This document shows, in pieces, positions 33,469-45,255 of a stretch of 64,000 nucleotides of DNA. Source of the stretch: CALMEC01 sp964531025. Its GTDB lineage: Bacteria > Actinomycetota > Thermoleophilia > Miltoncostaeales > Miltoncostaeaceae. Position 1 is the first letter of the stretch, and every line of letters starts with the position of its first letter. The notes beneath the pieces were generated by a model. The model searched no databases, was not told where the DNA came from, and saw only the letters and a program-made list of their open reading frames with translations. The position numbers were made by a program, and so were the translations under genes. The DNA is taken from the NCBI GenBank assembly GCA_964531025.1, contig CAZHDY010000001.1, forward strand, positions 868,001-932,000. Reading direction: 5' to 3'.

Positions 33469-35280
33469 GTGAACCCATCTTCCCCAGGAAAGCGTGCCGG
33501 ACGCCGTCCGCATGCCCACCACGTCCGCCGCCTCGCGACGGCTGCGACCCTTGGTCTCGTCGGCGCGGGGCTGGCCGTCACGCTGCCCGCGCTCGCCGCC
33601 GGACCCGCGAGCCCGATCACACACTCCGCGCCGCGGGCTCCCCTCGCGCTGAATCCGATCGGCACATACGAAACCGGTGTGTTCGACAAGAGCGCAGCGG
33701 AGATCGTCGCCTATCACGCTGCAACGAAACGACTCTTCACGGTGAACGCCGCGGCGGCCATCGTGGAGGTACTCGACGTCCGGCGCCCCTCCGACCCGAC
33801 GAAGCTCTTCGACCTCCAGACCGTCGGTGTGACGTCCGATGACGGATCCGTCATCGGCGACGGCGCGTCGGCCAACTCGGTGGCCGTCCGTCCCGACGGC
33901 CTCGGCGTGATCGCGGTGCAGAACCCGGTCAAGACCGAGCCGGGCTGGCTGGTGTTCTTCGATGCCCGCTCCCGATCGGGACAGGCACTCGGCGCGGTCC
34001 GCGTGGGCGCACTTCCCGACATGGTCACGGTGTCGCCCGACGGACGCTTCGCGGTCGTGGCCAACGAGGGTGAGCCGGCCGACGACTACAGCGCCGATCC
34101 CGAGGGCTCCGTCGGCGTGGTCGAGCTTCCCCGGAGGGTCGCCGCACCGAAGCAGCGCGCCGTCCGAATCGCCGACTTCCGCGCCTACGACCGGCAACCG
34201 CCGAAGGGCGTCCGGCTGTTCGGCCTCCCCGGTCCCGACGGAAGCTGGCTCCTGCCCTCGCGCAACCTGGAGCCCGAGTACGTCACCGTCTCCGGATCGA
34301 CCGCCTACGTCAGCCTGCAGGAGGCCAACGCCATCGCGACCGTCGATCTGACGCGCGCCAAGGTCACCAAGATCATGCCTCTGGGAACGAAGGACCACGG
34401 CCTGCCCCAGAATGCCCTCGACCCCTCGGACCGCGACGGAGCGATCAACATCCGCACCTTCCCGGGCCTGAAGGGCATGTACCAGCCCGACACCATCGCC
34501 TCGTACCGAGTGCGCGGCACCACATACCTGGTGACGGCCAACGAGGGCGACGCGCGTGAGTGGGGCGACTACGTCGAGCCCGTCAGGGTCAAGGACCTCG
34601 GCAAGGACGGTGTTCCCCCAATCTGCGCCGACTCCCCCCTTGCGTCGCTGACCGGTGACGCCGATCTGGGACGCCTCAACGTCACCCGTGCGGACGGCCT
34701 CAGGAGCGACGGCAGCTGCTACGAGAACCTGTACTCGTTCGGCGCCCGCTCGTTCTCCATCTGGACCACCGACGGACGTCTGGTCTTCGACTCGGGGTCG
34801 GACCTGGAGCGCATCACGGCCGCGGCCGCGCCCGAGTACTTCAACGCCGGCCACAACAACACCACGTTCGACAACCGGAGTGACGACAAGGGCCCGGAGC
34901 CCGAGGCCGTCACCATCGGCGAGGTCGACGGACGCACCTACGCGTTCATCGGGCTCGAGCGTGTCAGCGGTGTCGCCGTCTACGACATCACCGATCCCCG
35001 GAAGCCGACCTACGTGACGTACGTCAACAATCGCGACTTCAGCGTCACCGACCCGGAGAAGAACCTCTCCGCCGCCGGCGACCTCGGCCCCGAGTCGATC
35101 GCCTTCATCCCGGCGAAGGAATCACCCACCCGCCGGGCGCTCATCGCGGTGGGCAACGAGGTGTCCGGCACCACCACGCTGATGGACATCCGGCCGACCC
35201 GGTCCGACCGTCCGTGCCTCCCCTGGTGGCGTGACGGCCACCCGTGGACGGCCCCCTGGAACCGGCACGGGCACCGCTAG
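33469..35280 (+). CDS. Secreted beta-propeller protein, choice-of-anchor I type
   Basis: 603 residues from a GTG with AAGGAA upstream. A long basic n-region and hydrophobic core end near LPALAAG, a Tat- or Sec-type signal. The mature protein has repeated propeller blades with VVANEGEP, PDTIASYRVRGTTYLVTANEGDA and DLGPESIAFIPA, as in the choice-of-anchor I / PhoX-neighbour family of secreted proteins. It ends in a Trp/His-rich tail (PCLPWWRDGHPW...WNRHGHR) that could bind metal or the wall. No phosphatase domain follows. Function uncertain; extracellular. Confidence 0.75.
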   Translation: MNPSSPGKRAGRRPHAHHVRRLATAATLGLVGAGLAVTLPALAAGPASPITHSAPRAPLALNPIGTYETGVFDKSAAEIVAYHAATKRLFTVNAAAAIVEVLDVRRPSDPTKLFDLQTVGVTSDDGSVIGDGASANSVAVRPDGLGVIAVQNPVKTEPGWLVFFDARSRSGQALGAVRVGALPDMVTVSPDGRFAVVANEGEPADDYSADPEGSVGVVELPRRVAAPKQRAVRIADFRAYDRQPPKGVRLFGLPGPDGSWLLPSRNLEPEYVTVSGSTAYVSLQEANAIATVDLTRAKVTKIMPLGTKDHGLPQNALDPSDRDGAINIRTFPGLKGMYQPDTIASYRVRGTTYLVTANEGDAREWGDYVEPVRVKDLGKDGVPPICADSPLASLTGDADLGRLNVTRADGLRSDGSCYENLYSFGARSFSIWTTDGRLVFDSGSDLERITAAAAPEYFNAGHNNTTFDNRSDDKGPEPEAVTIGEVDGRTYAFIGLERVSGVAVYDITDPRKPTYVTYVNNRDFSVTDPEKNLSAAGDLGPESIAFIPAKESPTRRALIAVGNEVSGTTTLMDIRPTRSDRPCLPWWRDGHPWTAPWNRHGHR

Positions 35281-35353
35281 CAGCACCACGATCGGAGCCG
35301 TACCCCGCGACGGGGTGCGCCCGAGCGAAGCGAGGCCCTGAGTAACGCCACGG

Positions 35354-35387
35354 CACGATCCGACCCCGACCACGGGTCCGGATCGTG
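35354..35387. terminator. Bidirectional hairpin
   Basis: CACGATCCG (35354-35362) pairs with CGGATCGTG (35379-35387), with CCC/GGG inside. It lies between the convergent secreted propeller gene and the LLM oxidoreductase gene. Confidence 0.6.
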
Positions 35388-36395
35388 TCAGCGGGCCGCC
35401 ACCGGGGATGCGGCCATGACCTCGCGCAGCGTGGCGATGCGGGTGCGGACGTCGAAGGCCGTCGTCCCCACCATGAGTTCCTGGGCACCGCACCTGCTCA
35501 CCAGAGCTGCGAGAGCGGCGTTCACCTGCTCGGCAGTGCCGACATGACGCACGCCACCGATCTCCAGTCGGTCGTGGCCGGCCAGACGCCGGTCGGCCTC
35601 GTCCGGCGACATGATCGGCTCCATGCGATTGGCCCGGATGTTCATCCAGAGCGCCACCGCGGGCCCCGCCAACCTCCACGCCTCGGCCTCGGTCTCACCG
35701 ATGACCGCGGATGTGGCCACCATCGCCCACGGCTCGGCCAGCTCCTCGCTCGGCCGGAACTCGGAGCGGTAGAGGTCAAGGACATATGCGGGATCCAACT
35801 GCCCGAAATGCCCCGCGTACGCGTAGCGGACACCCATCTGCCCGGCCAGGCGGGCCGAGTAGTCGCTCGAACCGAGCAACCACAGCTCGGGGAAGCTTGA
35901 CGCGGCGGGCGTCGCCACGAGGGCGATCCCCTGGTCACCCACTCTCACGCCGCGGGCGCTGAGCCACGAGCGGACCAGATCCACGTGCTGGGGAAACTCC
36001 TCGGGACCCAACCCCTCCTGTGTCCGGCGGAGTGCCCAGGCGGTTATCGGGTCGGCGCCGGGAGCACGCCCCAGGCCCACATCGATGCGTCCGGGCGCCA
36101 GCGCCTCCAGCGCGGCGAACTGCTCGGCCACCACGTACGGCGAGTGGTTGGGGAGCATCACCCCGCCGCTGCCCACCCGGATGCGGTCGGTCCGCATCGC
36201 GACGGCGGCTGCGAGGACCGGGGGTGTGGTCGCCGCGACGGCCGGCATGTTGTGGTGCTCGGCGATCCAGAACCGTGCGGCCCCGAGGTCGTCGGCGGCA
36301 CGCGCCATGGTGATCATGTCGGCGAGGGCATCCGCGCTCGTACCGTCGGCGCGGACCCCCGCGAGCTCCAGGACGGAGACGGGAACGTCGATCAT
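35388..36395 (-). CDS. LLM-class flavin-dependent oxidoreductase
   Basis: 335 residues from the ATG at 36395. It is a luciferase-like monooxygenase: SVLELAGVRADGTSADAL at the start, RFWIAEHHNMP near residue 45, VGSGGVMLPNHSPYVVAEQF, and APGRIDVGLGRAPG, a hallmark of the MsnO8/alkanal-monooxygenase-like subgroup. These use reduced FMN and O2 or reduce F420/flavin substrates. Substrate unknown. A possible small gene lies just upstream. Confidence 0.9.
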   Translation of the reverse strand: MIDVPVSVLELAGVRADGTSADALADMITMARAADDLGAARFWIAEHHNMPAVAATTPPVLAAAVAMRTDRIRVGSGGVMLPNHSPYVVAEQFAALEALAPGRIDVGLGRAPGADPITAWALRRTQEGLGPEEFPQHVDLVRSWLSARGVRVGDQGIALVATPAASSFPELWLLGSSDYSARLAGQMGVRYAYAGHFGQLDPAYVLDLYRSEFRPSEELAEPWAMVATSAVIGETEAEAWRLAGPAVALWMNIRANRMEPIMSPDEADRRLAGHDRLEIGGVRHVGTAEQVNAALAALVSRCGAQELMVGTTAFDVRTRIATLREVMAASPVAAR

Positions 36396-36433
36396 GGGTC
36401 GACGATAGCCCGGAACCTCCCGGCGCTGCCCTC

Positions 36434-36628
36434 TCATCCACCAGCCGTCGGCGACGTCGGATCATCCGCCCGACGGATCTCCGCCGATGGCACCCGACGG
36501 CCTTCACGCTCGGCCACCGCCCCCCGTTCGTGGACCACCGCTATCACCAACCGCCGGGTATCACCGTCCCGCTCCGAGACGACGGACCACCCGTACTTCG
36601 TCCGAAGCACAGGCCTCACATCGTCCAA
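36434..36628 (-). CDS. Possible small protein upstream of LLM gene
   Basis: 64 residues, from a TTG (or GTG at 36619). The sequence is charged with an amphipathic pattern (LRTKYGWSVVSERDGDTRRL) that looks protein-like, with GC-rich third positions. No strong ribosome site and no known family. It ends 38 bp before the LLM gene on the same strand. Tentative. Confidence 0.35.
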   Translation of the reverse strand: MDDVRPVLRTKYGWSVVSERDGDTRRLVIAVVHERGAVAEREGRRVPSAEIRRADDPTSPTAGG

Positions 36629-36687
36629 ACAAAGTTCATCGTAGCTTTCCTTTCAGTTTTTATAGCTTTTGCCGATACTTAGTGCAT

Positions 36688-38841
36688 ATGTTCGGACCCT
36701 CACCTGCCCCCAACGCAAACCCGAACGACGAGGTGGTGCGGCGGAGCCTCGCGCTGTCATCGGCACAGCGCATCGCGGCCATCACCACCGTCGTCGGACT
36801 TGTCGCCATCGCCCACTGGACGGGGTGGATGACGCTCGTACCGCTCATCCTGACCATGTCCTTGGTCGTGTTCCTGCGCAGGGCACGGGTGCAGCGCTAC
36901 TACGGTGTCGCCGCCTCCTACACGGTGTGGGTGGTCGGCACCGTCGGCATGTGCGTCGTGGGACTGATCGCCGACGGCCCCGTCTACTACATGGCGCCGC
37001 TCTTCGTCCTTCCCACGATACTCGGGGTCGCCGTCTTCCCCGTCCGACAGATCCCGTGGATGGCGTTCGCGATCACCGTCGTCGTCCTGGCGACGTGCTG
37101 GTTCGCCGATCCCGCGGCGTTCCGGGACGACCCTGCACCGAGCGTCGTGAGCGCCGTCCTCCTCGGTGCCGTCGTCCTGATCACCGGCATGGCACGGAGG
37201 GCCGAGACCGACTCCTTCCTCGAGTCGCGTATCGACCCCCTCACCGGCGCGCACAACCGGTTGGCGCTCGATGAGCACATGGAGGACGTCCCGGCCGCTC
37301 AGCAGTCGCGGCCCTGGACGCTGATCGTCGCCGACATCGACCACTTCAAGGCACTCAACGACCGCTACGGACACGCCGCCGGCGACCGTGCGCTGCGTGA
37401 GGTCGCCGAGCACATCCGGCAGCTCCTGCCGTCCCACGCACGTCTCTACCGCTTCGGCGGCGAAGAGTTCCTGATCTCCCTGTGGGATTGCGACCCGACG
37501 ACCGCGGCTCGTCTCGCCAGGCGGATCCGGGTCGGAATCGCCAACCTGGACCTGGGCGGACCGACGGTGACGATGTCGTTCGGAATCGCCTCGACACCCG
37601 CCGCCGCGGACGGGCGGTTCGACATGCTCTTCGCCCGCGCCGACGAAGCCATGTACCGGGCGAAGGAGTCCGGCCGAAACGCCGTCGTCGTCGCCCCCAC
37701 GTTGGCGACCCCGTCCTCAGGAACCGCTGACGACGAGGGACAGACATGGGCGCCCCGCCGCACCGAAACGGACGACACCCCGAAGGGCAACCTCATCCAG
37801 GGATGGTTCGAACGCGAGCACATGGTGGATCTGATGACGCGCCAGTATGCGTCGTCGCGGTTCACCGACGCGCTGATCATCGTGCCGCTCATCGCGTTCG
37901 CCACACGCCTCGGCTACGCGACGTCCCTCCTCGCCATCGCGGCCCTTCTCATCTTCCGCGCCGCGCAGGCCAACCTGCGGCGCATGTCCCGACCGGAGCT
38001 CCTCTTCGCGCCCGCGTGGGTCGGTGCCCAGGCCCTCGTCACCCTCGCAGCCATCCAGGGAGACGACCCGTGGGGACTCTTCGTGATCGCGTTCCTCATC
38101 GTCTCGACGGCCGCAGCCGTCCCATGGCGGCTCATGAGGTGGGGCTGCGTCATCAGCGCGCTCCTCATCGTCGCCGCCGCACTGAGCCATCAGGACAAGA
38201 TCCTCACCTCCGCACCGCAGTCCGTGGTGGCCCCGCTTCTCCTCCTCATCACCTGCGCCGCGGTCGGCCGGGAACTCGGTCGCCGCATCATGGCGATGCG
38301 ACGCGCCTCACTGCACGACCGGCTCACCGGGCTCCCCAATCGCTCGGCACTGGACCGGCGGCTGGCGGACGCACTCGACCGGGCGGCGCGACAGGGCGGG
38401 CACGTCACCCTCATCATGGCCGACATCGACCACTTCAAGCGTGTCAACGACACCTTCGGGCACGGACGCGGAGATGCGGTTCTCATCACGACGACAAGCC
38501 GTCTCCAGAGCCGCCTACGCCAGAGCCACGCCATCCACCGCGTCGGAGGCGAGGAGTTCGCCATCCTCCTGCCCGGCGTACACGAGGGCGTGGCCGTGGA
38601 GATCGCCACGCGCCTGCGCGCCGCCGTCGCCGAGGGCCCGGTGTCGGGAATCGACCTCACCATGTCGTTCGGTGTCGCGACCGGCGACGGACGCACCCAC
38701 CCGGACGATCTCTACCGTGAGGCCGACGCCGCTCTGTACCGAGCCAAGCGCAGCGGGCGGAACCGCGTCGAGCGCGCGTCGGAGACCGGCAGCGCGCTGA
38801 TCCCCCTGATCCCTCGGCGGGAGAACAGGGCGAGTCGCTAA
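36688..38841 (+). CDS. Double membrane-GGDEF protein (diguanylate cyclase)
   Basis: 717 residues from the ATG at 36688, after an unusually AT-rich leader; the frame is open to 36487 but the extension is not membrane-like. The protein is an internal duplication: five to six helices (about 25-170), GGDEF domain with RFGGEEF (about residue 254-260), a linker, another five to six helices (about 390-530), and a second GGDEF domain with RVGGEEF (about 617-623). Both active-site loops and both DIDHFK metal-binding motifs are intact. Neither has an RxxD inhibitory site. It should make cyclic di-GMP; no EAL domain or effector is encoded nearby. Confidence 0.9.
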   Translation: MFGPSPAPNANPNDEVVRRSLALSSAQRIAAITTVVGLVAIAHWTGWMTLVPLILTMSLVVFLRRARVQRYYGVAASYTVWVVGTVGMCVVGLIADGPVYYMAPLFVLPTILGVAVFPVRQIPWMAFAITVVVLATCWFADPAAFRDDPAPSVVSAVLLGAVVLITGMARRAETDSFLESRIDPLTGAHNRLALDEHMEDVPAAQQSRPWTLIVADIDHFKALNDRYGHAAGDRALREVAEHIRQLLPSHARLYRFGGEEFLISLWDCDPTTAARLARRIRVGIANLDLGGPTVTMSFGIASTPAAADGRFDMLFARADEAMYRAKESGRNAVVVAPTLATPSSGTADDEGQTWAPRRTETDDTPKGNLIQGWFEREHMVDLMTRQYASSRFTDALIIVPLIAFATRLGYATSLLAIAALLIFRAAQANLRRMSRPELLFAPAWVGAQALVTLAAIQGDDPWGLFVIAFLIVSTAAAVPWRLMRWGCVISALLIVAAALSHQDKILTSAPQSVVAPLLLLITCAAVGRELGRRIMAMRRASLHDRLTGLPNRSALDRRLADALDRAARQGGHVTLIMADIDHFKRVNDTFGHGRGDAVLITTTSRLQSRLRQSHAIHRVGGEEFAILLPGVHEGVAVEIATRLRAAVAEGPVSGIDLTMSFGVATGDGRTHPDDLYREADAALYRAKRSGRNRVERASETGSALIPLIPRRENRASR

Positions 38842-38897
38842 CCTGCCCGGGCCCTACGCCCGCGGCACCGGCCGCATTCTCAAGGAGTCCCGCCCTC

Positions 38898-40730
<1,833 letters not shown>

Positions 40731-40816
40731 CGGGCACCGGCCACCGGCCCGGTCGGGTGTCGGTCGGCAACGAGATCGTCACCGACGCCCGGGGTCAGTA
40801 TGGGTAGCCTTGGGGC

Positions 40817-42052
40817 ATGGCTCAACTCCGCGTCTTCGGGATCGTCCTCGCCGGTGGTGAGGGCAAGCGTCTGTGGCCCCTCACGGAGGACCGCGCCAAG
40901 CCCGCGGTCCCGTTCGGCGGCGACTACCGCCTGGTCGACTTCGCCCTGTCCAACATGGCGAACGCCGGATATCTCCGCATCGCCGTACTCACCCAGTACA
41001 AGAGCCACAGCCTGGACCGGCATGTGGCCACGGCATGGCGACTGGCCCCGCTCCTGGGCCACTACGTGGCTCCCGTCCCGGCGCAGATGCGGCGCGGGCC
41101 CCGGTGGTTCGCCGGCTCCGCCGACGCGATCTACCAGAACCTGAACCTCATCGCCGACGAGGCACCCACCCACATCCTCGTGTTCGGCGCCGACCACGTC
41201 TACCGCATGGATCCCCGCCAGATGGTCGAGCAGCACGTCGAGTCCGGGGCCGGGGTCACCGTGGCCGCCATCCGCGTTCCGCGCGACCAGGCCGGCGAGT
41301 TCGGTGTCATCGTCCCCGATGCGTCACAACGACGTATCGCCGAGTTCCGCGAGAAGCCCAAGGAGGTCGAGGGACTCCCCGACTCACCGGACGAGGTTCT
41401 GGCGTCCATGGGGAACTACGTCTTCACGACCGAGGCGCTCATCGAAGCGGTCACGAACGACTCGAACAAGGACGGCTCACGGCACGATCTCGGCGGCAAC
41501 ATCATCCCCGCGATGGTCGAACGCGGCGACGCCTGCGTATACGACTTCGCCTCGAACGAGATCCCGGGGCAGGAACCCGTCGAGAAGGGGTACTGGCGCG
41601 ACGTCGGAACCATCGACGCCTACTACGAGGCCAACATGGACCTCATCGCCGTCACGCCGACGTTCAACCTCTACAACCAGGCATGGCCCATCCTTGCGGC
41701 GCGCGACCCGTTCCCGCCGGCCAAGTTCGTGTTCAGCGAGGAGGGTCGCACCGGCGCCGCCTACGACTCGATGGTGTCGGCCGGGGTCATCATCTCGGGC
41801 GGAACGGTGCGACGCTCGATCCTGTCGCCCGGCGCGCGCGTCGATGACGGTGCGCTGGTGGAGGACTCGGTGGTCATGCACGGCGCCCACATCTGCCACG
41901 GCGCGGTGGTGCGCCGGGCGATCCTCGACAAGAACGTGGTGATCGAGGCCGGCGCCGAGATCGGCGTCGACGAAACCGCCGACCGTGAGCGCTTCCATGT
42001 GTCGGCGGGCGGTATCGTGGTCCTGGGCAAGGGCGCGCGGGTCACCGCGTGA
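40817..42052 (+). CDS. glgC: Glucose-1-phosphate adenylyltransferase
   Basis: 411 residues. An N-terminal nucleotidyltransferase domain has GGEGKRLWPLTEDRAKPAVPFGG, substrate-site EFREKP and GYWRDVGTIDAYYEAN. A C-terminal left-handed beta-helix ends with GKGARVTA. It makes ADP-glucose from glucose-1-phosphate and ATP for glycogen or maltose-1-phosphate synthesis. It overlaps glgA by GTGA, so the two are one operon. Confidence 0.97.
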   Translation: MAQLRVFGIVLAGGEGKRLWPLTEDRAKPAVPFGGDYRLVDFALSNMANAGYLRIAVLTQYKSHSLDRHVATAWRLAPLLGHYVAPVPAQMRRGPRWFAGSADAIYQNLNLIADEAPTHILVFGADHVYRMDPRQMVEQHVESGAGVTVAAIRVPRDQAGEFGVIVPDASQRRIAEFREKPKEVEGLPDSPDEVLASMGNYVFTTEALIEAVTNDSNKDGSRHDLGGNIIPAMVERGDACVYDFASNEIPGQEPVEKGYWRDVGTIDAYYEANMDLIAVTPTFNLYNQAWPILAARDPFPPAKFVFSEEGRTGAAYDSMVSAGVIISGGTVRRSILSPGARVDDGALVEDSVVMHGAHICHGAVVRRAILDKNVVIEAGAEIGVDETADRERFHVSAGGIVVLGKGARVTA

Positions 42053-43275
42053 GGGTCGCTCTCTTCACACGCGAATACCCGCCGGATGTGTACGGCGGGG
42101 CCGGTGTCCACGTCGAGTACCTCGCCCGTGAGCTCGCCCGGCGCGTCGACCTCACGGTCCACTGCTGGGGCGACGACCGTCCGGACACGCCCTCCGGTCC
42201 CCGTGTGGTGGCCCACCGCCCGTGGGACGCACTGACCGACGCAGTGCCGGCACACCAGGCCCTCGCCGCCCTCTCTGTCGACCTGCGCATGGCGCAGGCG
42301 GCCGACGCACCCGACATCGCCCACAGTCACACCTGGTATGCCAACGTCGCAGGTAACCTCACCAAGCTCATCCACGACGTACCCCATGTGGCGACGGTGC
42401 ACAGCCTGGAGCCCCTCCGGCCGTGGAAGGCCGAGCAGCTCCAGGGGGGCTATGCCGTCTCAACCTGGTGCGAGGCAAGCGGCCTGCGCGAGGCGGATGC
42501 GGTCATCGCGGTCTCGGCCGCCCATCGGGAGGACATCGTCCGCTCGATCCCGGGGATCGACCCGGCTCGCGTGACCGTCATCCGCAACGGCGTCGACACC
42601 GACGAGTACCGCCCCGACCCCGGCCACGACGTCCTGGAACGTCACGGCGTCGACCCAACGCGGCCTACCGTGCTATTCGTCGGACGCATCACACATCAGA
42701 AGGGGCTCACGCACCTTCTGGATGCGGTGTCCGGAATCGCCGAAGACGCGCAGATCGTGCTGTGCGCGGGCGCGCCGGACACCCCCGCGATCGCCGACGA
42801 GATCGCCGGGAAGGTGAACGCACTGCGCGCGACGCGCGACGGCGTGGTCTGGATCTCGGAGATGCTGCCCAAACCGGACCTGATCCAGCTCCTCACCCAC
42901 GCGACCGTATTCGTCTGTCCGTCCATCTACGAGCCGCTCGGCATCGTCAACCTCGAAGCCATGGCGTGCGGAACAGCGGTGGTGGCGAGTGCCGTCGGCG
43001 GCATCCCCGAGGTGGTGGCCGACGGCGAGACCGGACGGCTCGTCCCGGTTCGCCTGGCGAACGACGCGTCCGGGTCGCCCGTCGATCCCGGGGCGTTCGC
43101 CGGGGACCTGGCCGACGCGATCAACGAGATCCTGGCCGATCCCGACCGGGCCACGCGAATGGGCGATGCCGGACGGCGACGAGTGGAGGATCAGTTCTCC
43201 TGGCGTGCGGTCGCCGAGCAGACTCTTAGTCTCTACTTGACCCTTAGAGGCAGCGCATCCCCGCCGTCCGTATAG
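42049..43275 (+). CDS. glgA: Glycogen synthase, actinobacterial GT4 type
   Basis: 408 residues from a GTG overlapping the glgC stop. A GT-B glycosyltransferase with N-terminal TREYPPDVYGGAGVHVEYLA, VHSLEPLRPWK, the phosphate-binding FVGRITHQKGL and the catalytic-region YEPLGIVNLEAMACGT. Its size and layout match the actinobacterial GlgA (GlgM-like) family, which uses ADP-glucose from GlgC, making glycogen or maltose-1-phosphate. Which product applies cannot be told from sequence. Confidence 0.93.
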   Translation: MRVALFTREYPPDVYGGAGVHVEYLARELARRVDLTVHCWGDDRPDTPSGPRVVAHRPWDALTDAVPAHQALAALSVDLRMAQAADAPDIAHSHTWYANVAGNLTKLIHDVPHVATVHSLEPLRPWKAEQLQGGYAVSTWCEASGLREADAVIAVSAAHREDIVRSIPGIDPARVTVIRNGVDTDEYRPDPGHDVLERHGVDPTRPTVLFVGRITHQKGLTHLLDAVSGIAEDAQIVLCAGAPDTPAIADEIAGKVNALRATRDGVVWISEMLPKPDLIQLLTHATVFVCPSIYEPLGIVNLEAMACGTAVVASAVGGIPEVVADGETGRLVPVRLANDASGSPVDPGAFAGDLADAINEILADPDRATRMGDAGRRRVEDQFSWRAVAEQTLSLYLTLRGSASPPSV

Positions 43276-43448
43276 GCGCGCTACCCGCCCGATGGTCGAG
43301 CGGCCGACTGACCCGATGACCAGTTCCGGTCGGCGAAGGGATGGACTTACGGGATATCTCCTAGAAGTTGCACCCATAAGGTGATTGCCTCCGTCGTGGA
43401 GTTCGGATGCTCCGTTCCACAGAACCCGCGATCCATCGAGGTGCTGAC

Positions 43449-45041
43449 ATGACCGACGTTCCCCGTGGTGGCCGCATACGACAGCGAACCGCCACCATTT
43501 TCCTCGCCGCCGCCTTGTCGGCGGGCGCGATCTTCGCGCAGACGGCCGTCGCCGGAAACGGCGGCGATTCCTACCCGACGGGCCCGAGGATCGACGTCGA
43601 GAAGTACTCGGGCCAGTGGGACGGCGTTGAGTTCGACGAGAACGGGCACCCCAAGCTCGACAGAGACGCCAACCCCGCTGACGACTTCAACCCCAGCAAC
43701 CCGCCCGACGGTGACTACGACACCGCCCCCGGCCAGGCGGTTCCCGCCGGTTCCGACGTCGTGATCACATTCAGGGTCACGAACGTCGGCACGGAGACCC
43801 TCAAGAACATCATCCTCACCGACGAGCTCCTTCCCAACGGGGGATCAAACCCCGTCGTCCGTGACGAATGCAACATCCCCACGACTCTCCGGCCGGGCGA
43901 GTGGTTCACCTGCACGGGAACACTGAAGAACATCACCGCGCTGCACGGCGACGATGCGATCGTCACCGCAGAGGGCGTGGAGAGCGGCACCTCGACCATG
44001 GACTGTGACGAGTGGTGGGCCCACCCCGTCACCCCACCTCCCCCGGCTCCCAGGATCGACATCGAGAAGCACTCGGGAGCGTGGGACGGCGTCATCTTCA
44101 ACGAGGGCGTCGCACAGCTGGACGAAGCCGGGCAGCCGGTCAACCAGCCCGCCGGTGACTACGACACCGCCCCCGGCCTCGAGGTGCCGACCGGCGCCTC
44201 CACACCGGTCACCTTCACCATCACCAACACCGGCAACGAGATCCTCGACGACGTCACCGTCGGTGACGTGACGCTGGAGGGAGCGCCTCTCACCGGTGTG
44301 ACGTGCACCTTCGGCGAGTCCACGTCCATGCCGTTCAGTGGCCTGGCGCCGGGACAGTCGTTCACCTGCACCGCCACCCTCGGCCCGATCACCGCGGCCC
44401 ACGCCGACCGTGCCACGGTCGCCGCCACCGGCCGCACCAGCGGCACCACGGTCACCGACGACGACGCCTGGCACGCCTACCCGGCCCCCGTCACGCCGCC
44501 CGTCGAGCCGCCCGTCACCCCTCCGGTGACCCCGCCCGTCACGCCGCCTGTCACCCCTCCGGTGACACCGCCGGTCGCGCCGCCCACGACGGCCCCGGAC
44601 ACCCGCACGGTGCTCGGCATCCGCAAGGTCGCCCTGACCCGGAACCCCGCGGCAGGCACCATCATGGACTGGCGGATCGAGGTCCGGAACCGCGGAAAGA
44701 TCGCCGCGAACAGCGTCCGGGTCTGTGACCCCCTCCCGCGGGCGCTGACGCTCGCCCGCACCTCGGTGCGGGTCGATCTGATCGGCAACGGGCGCACCAC
44801 GCGCACCACCGCCAAGGTCAACATGGTCCGTGGCCAGGCCTGCATCACGCTGAAGACCCTCGCCGTCGGCCAGACGGCACGCTTCACGGTCCAGACGCGG
44901 ATCGCCACCACCGTCCGGGGCACGCTCCGCAACCCGGTCAACGCGGTGGCGGCCAACGCACCGCTGGTCGCGGGATTCGCCCGCACCGTGGTACGTCCGC
45001 CCCTCGTCGCGGGAGTGAACCTCCCCGCAGTGACAGGCTGA
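43449..45041 (+). CDS. Secreted DUF11-like repeat protein, paralog A
   Basis: 530 residues from the ATG at 43449, with GAGGTG upstream. The signal peptide ends at AVAGN (about residue 35). Two immunoglobulin-like repeats follow: the first begins RIDVEKYSGQWDGVEF, the second RIDIEKHSGAWDGVIF. A PPVTPP-type linker with about eight repeats leads to a C-terminal DUF11-like domain (RKVALTR...VRVDLIGNGRTT). The last residues are AGVNLPAVTG. No hydrophobic anchor follows. The second repeat and C-terminal domain are almost identical to those of the next gene. Surface matrix or adhesin component is inferred. Confidence 0.75.
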   Translation: MTDVPRGGRIRQRTATIFLAAALSAGAIFAQTAVAGNGGDSYPTGPRIDVEKYSGQWDGVEFDENGHPKLDRDANPADDFNPSNPPDGDYDTAPGQAVPAGSDVVITFRVTNVGTETLKNIILTDELLPNGGSNPVVRDECNIPTTLRPGEWFTCTGTLKNITALHGDDAIVTAEGVESGTSTMDCDEWWAHPVTPPPPAPRIDIEKHSGAWDGVIFNEGVAQLDEAGQPVNQPAGDYDTAPGLEVPTGASTPVTFTITNTGNEILDDVTVGDVTLEGAPLTGVTCTFGESTSMPFSGLAPGQSFTCTATLGPITAAHADRATVAATGRTSGTTVTDDDAWHAYPAPVTPPVEPPVTPPVTPPVTPPVTPPVTPPVAPPTTAPDTRTVLGIRKVALTRNPAAGTIMDWRIEVRNRGKIAANSVRVCDPLPRALTLARTSVRVDLIGNGRTTRTTAKVNMVRGQACITLKTLAVGQTARFTVQTRIATTVRGTLRNPVNAVAANAPLVAGFARTVVRPPLVAGVNLPAVTG

Positions 45042-45063
45042 CGCTTTCTGCGTCTCGTTTGAA

Positions 45064-45099
45064 GGAGAGGGCGTTCCGGATCACCGGGACGCCCTCTCC
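45064..45099 (+). terminator. Hairpin after paralog A
   Basis: GGAGAGGGCGT (45064-45074) and ACGCCCTCTCC (45089-45099) are perfectly complementary, followed by TGATTT. It lies 23 bp after the stop. Confidence 0.7.
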
Positions 45100-45239
45100 T
45101 GATTTCCCGAACATCCCGCACACCGACATGACGAGCATCGAGCCGGAGACCTTTGATCACGAGACTGCCGTGGAGCTGACACGTATGCTTCCGGTAGCAA
45201 GCCTCCGAAGGCCCGTCCCTTCCATGCCGTCAGCCGAAT

Positions 45240-45255
45240 TGACACCCCAGTGTCA
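45240..45255. promoter_or_regulatory. Palindrome upstream of paralog B
   Basis: TGACAC-CCCA-GTGTCA is a perfect 6-4-6 dyad about 160 bp before the ATG, close to where a promoter might lie. The binder is unknown. Confidence 0.35.

Noticed and set aside
43276..43448. Possible riboswitch before the repeat-protein gene (and before its paralog)
   Set aside because: Looked for cyclic di-GMP and other known conserved cores; only short unconvincing stems were found.
44500..44590. Short regular repeats that could suggest a CRISPR array or VNTR
   Set aside because: They encode a PPVTPP linker in frame, with no spacers.
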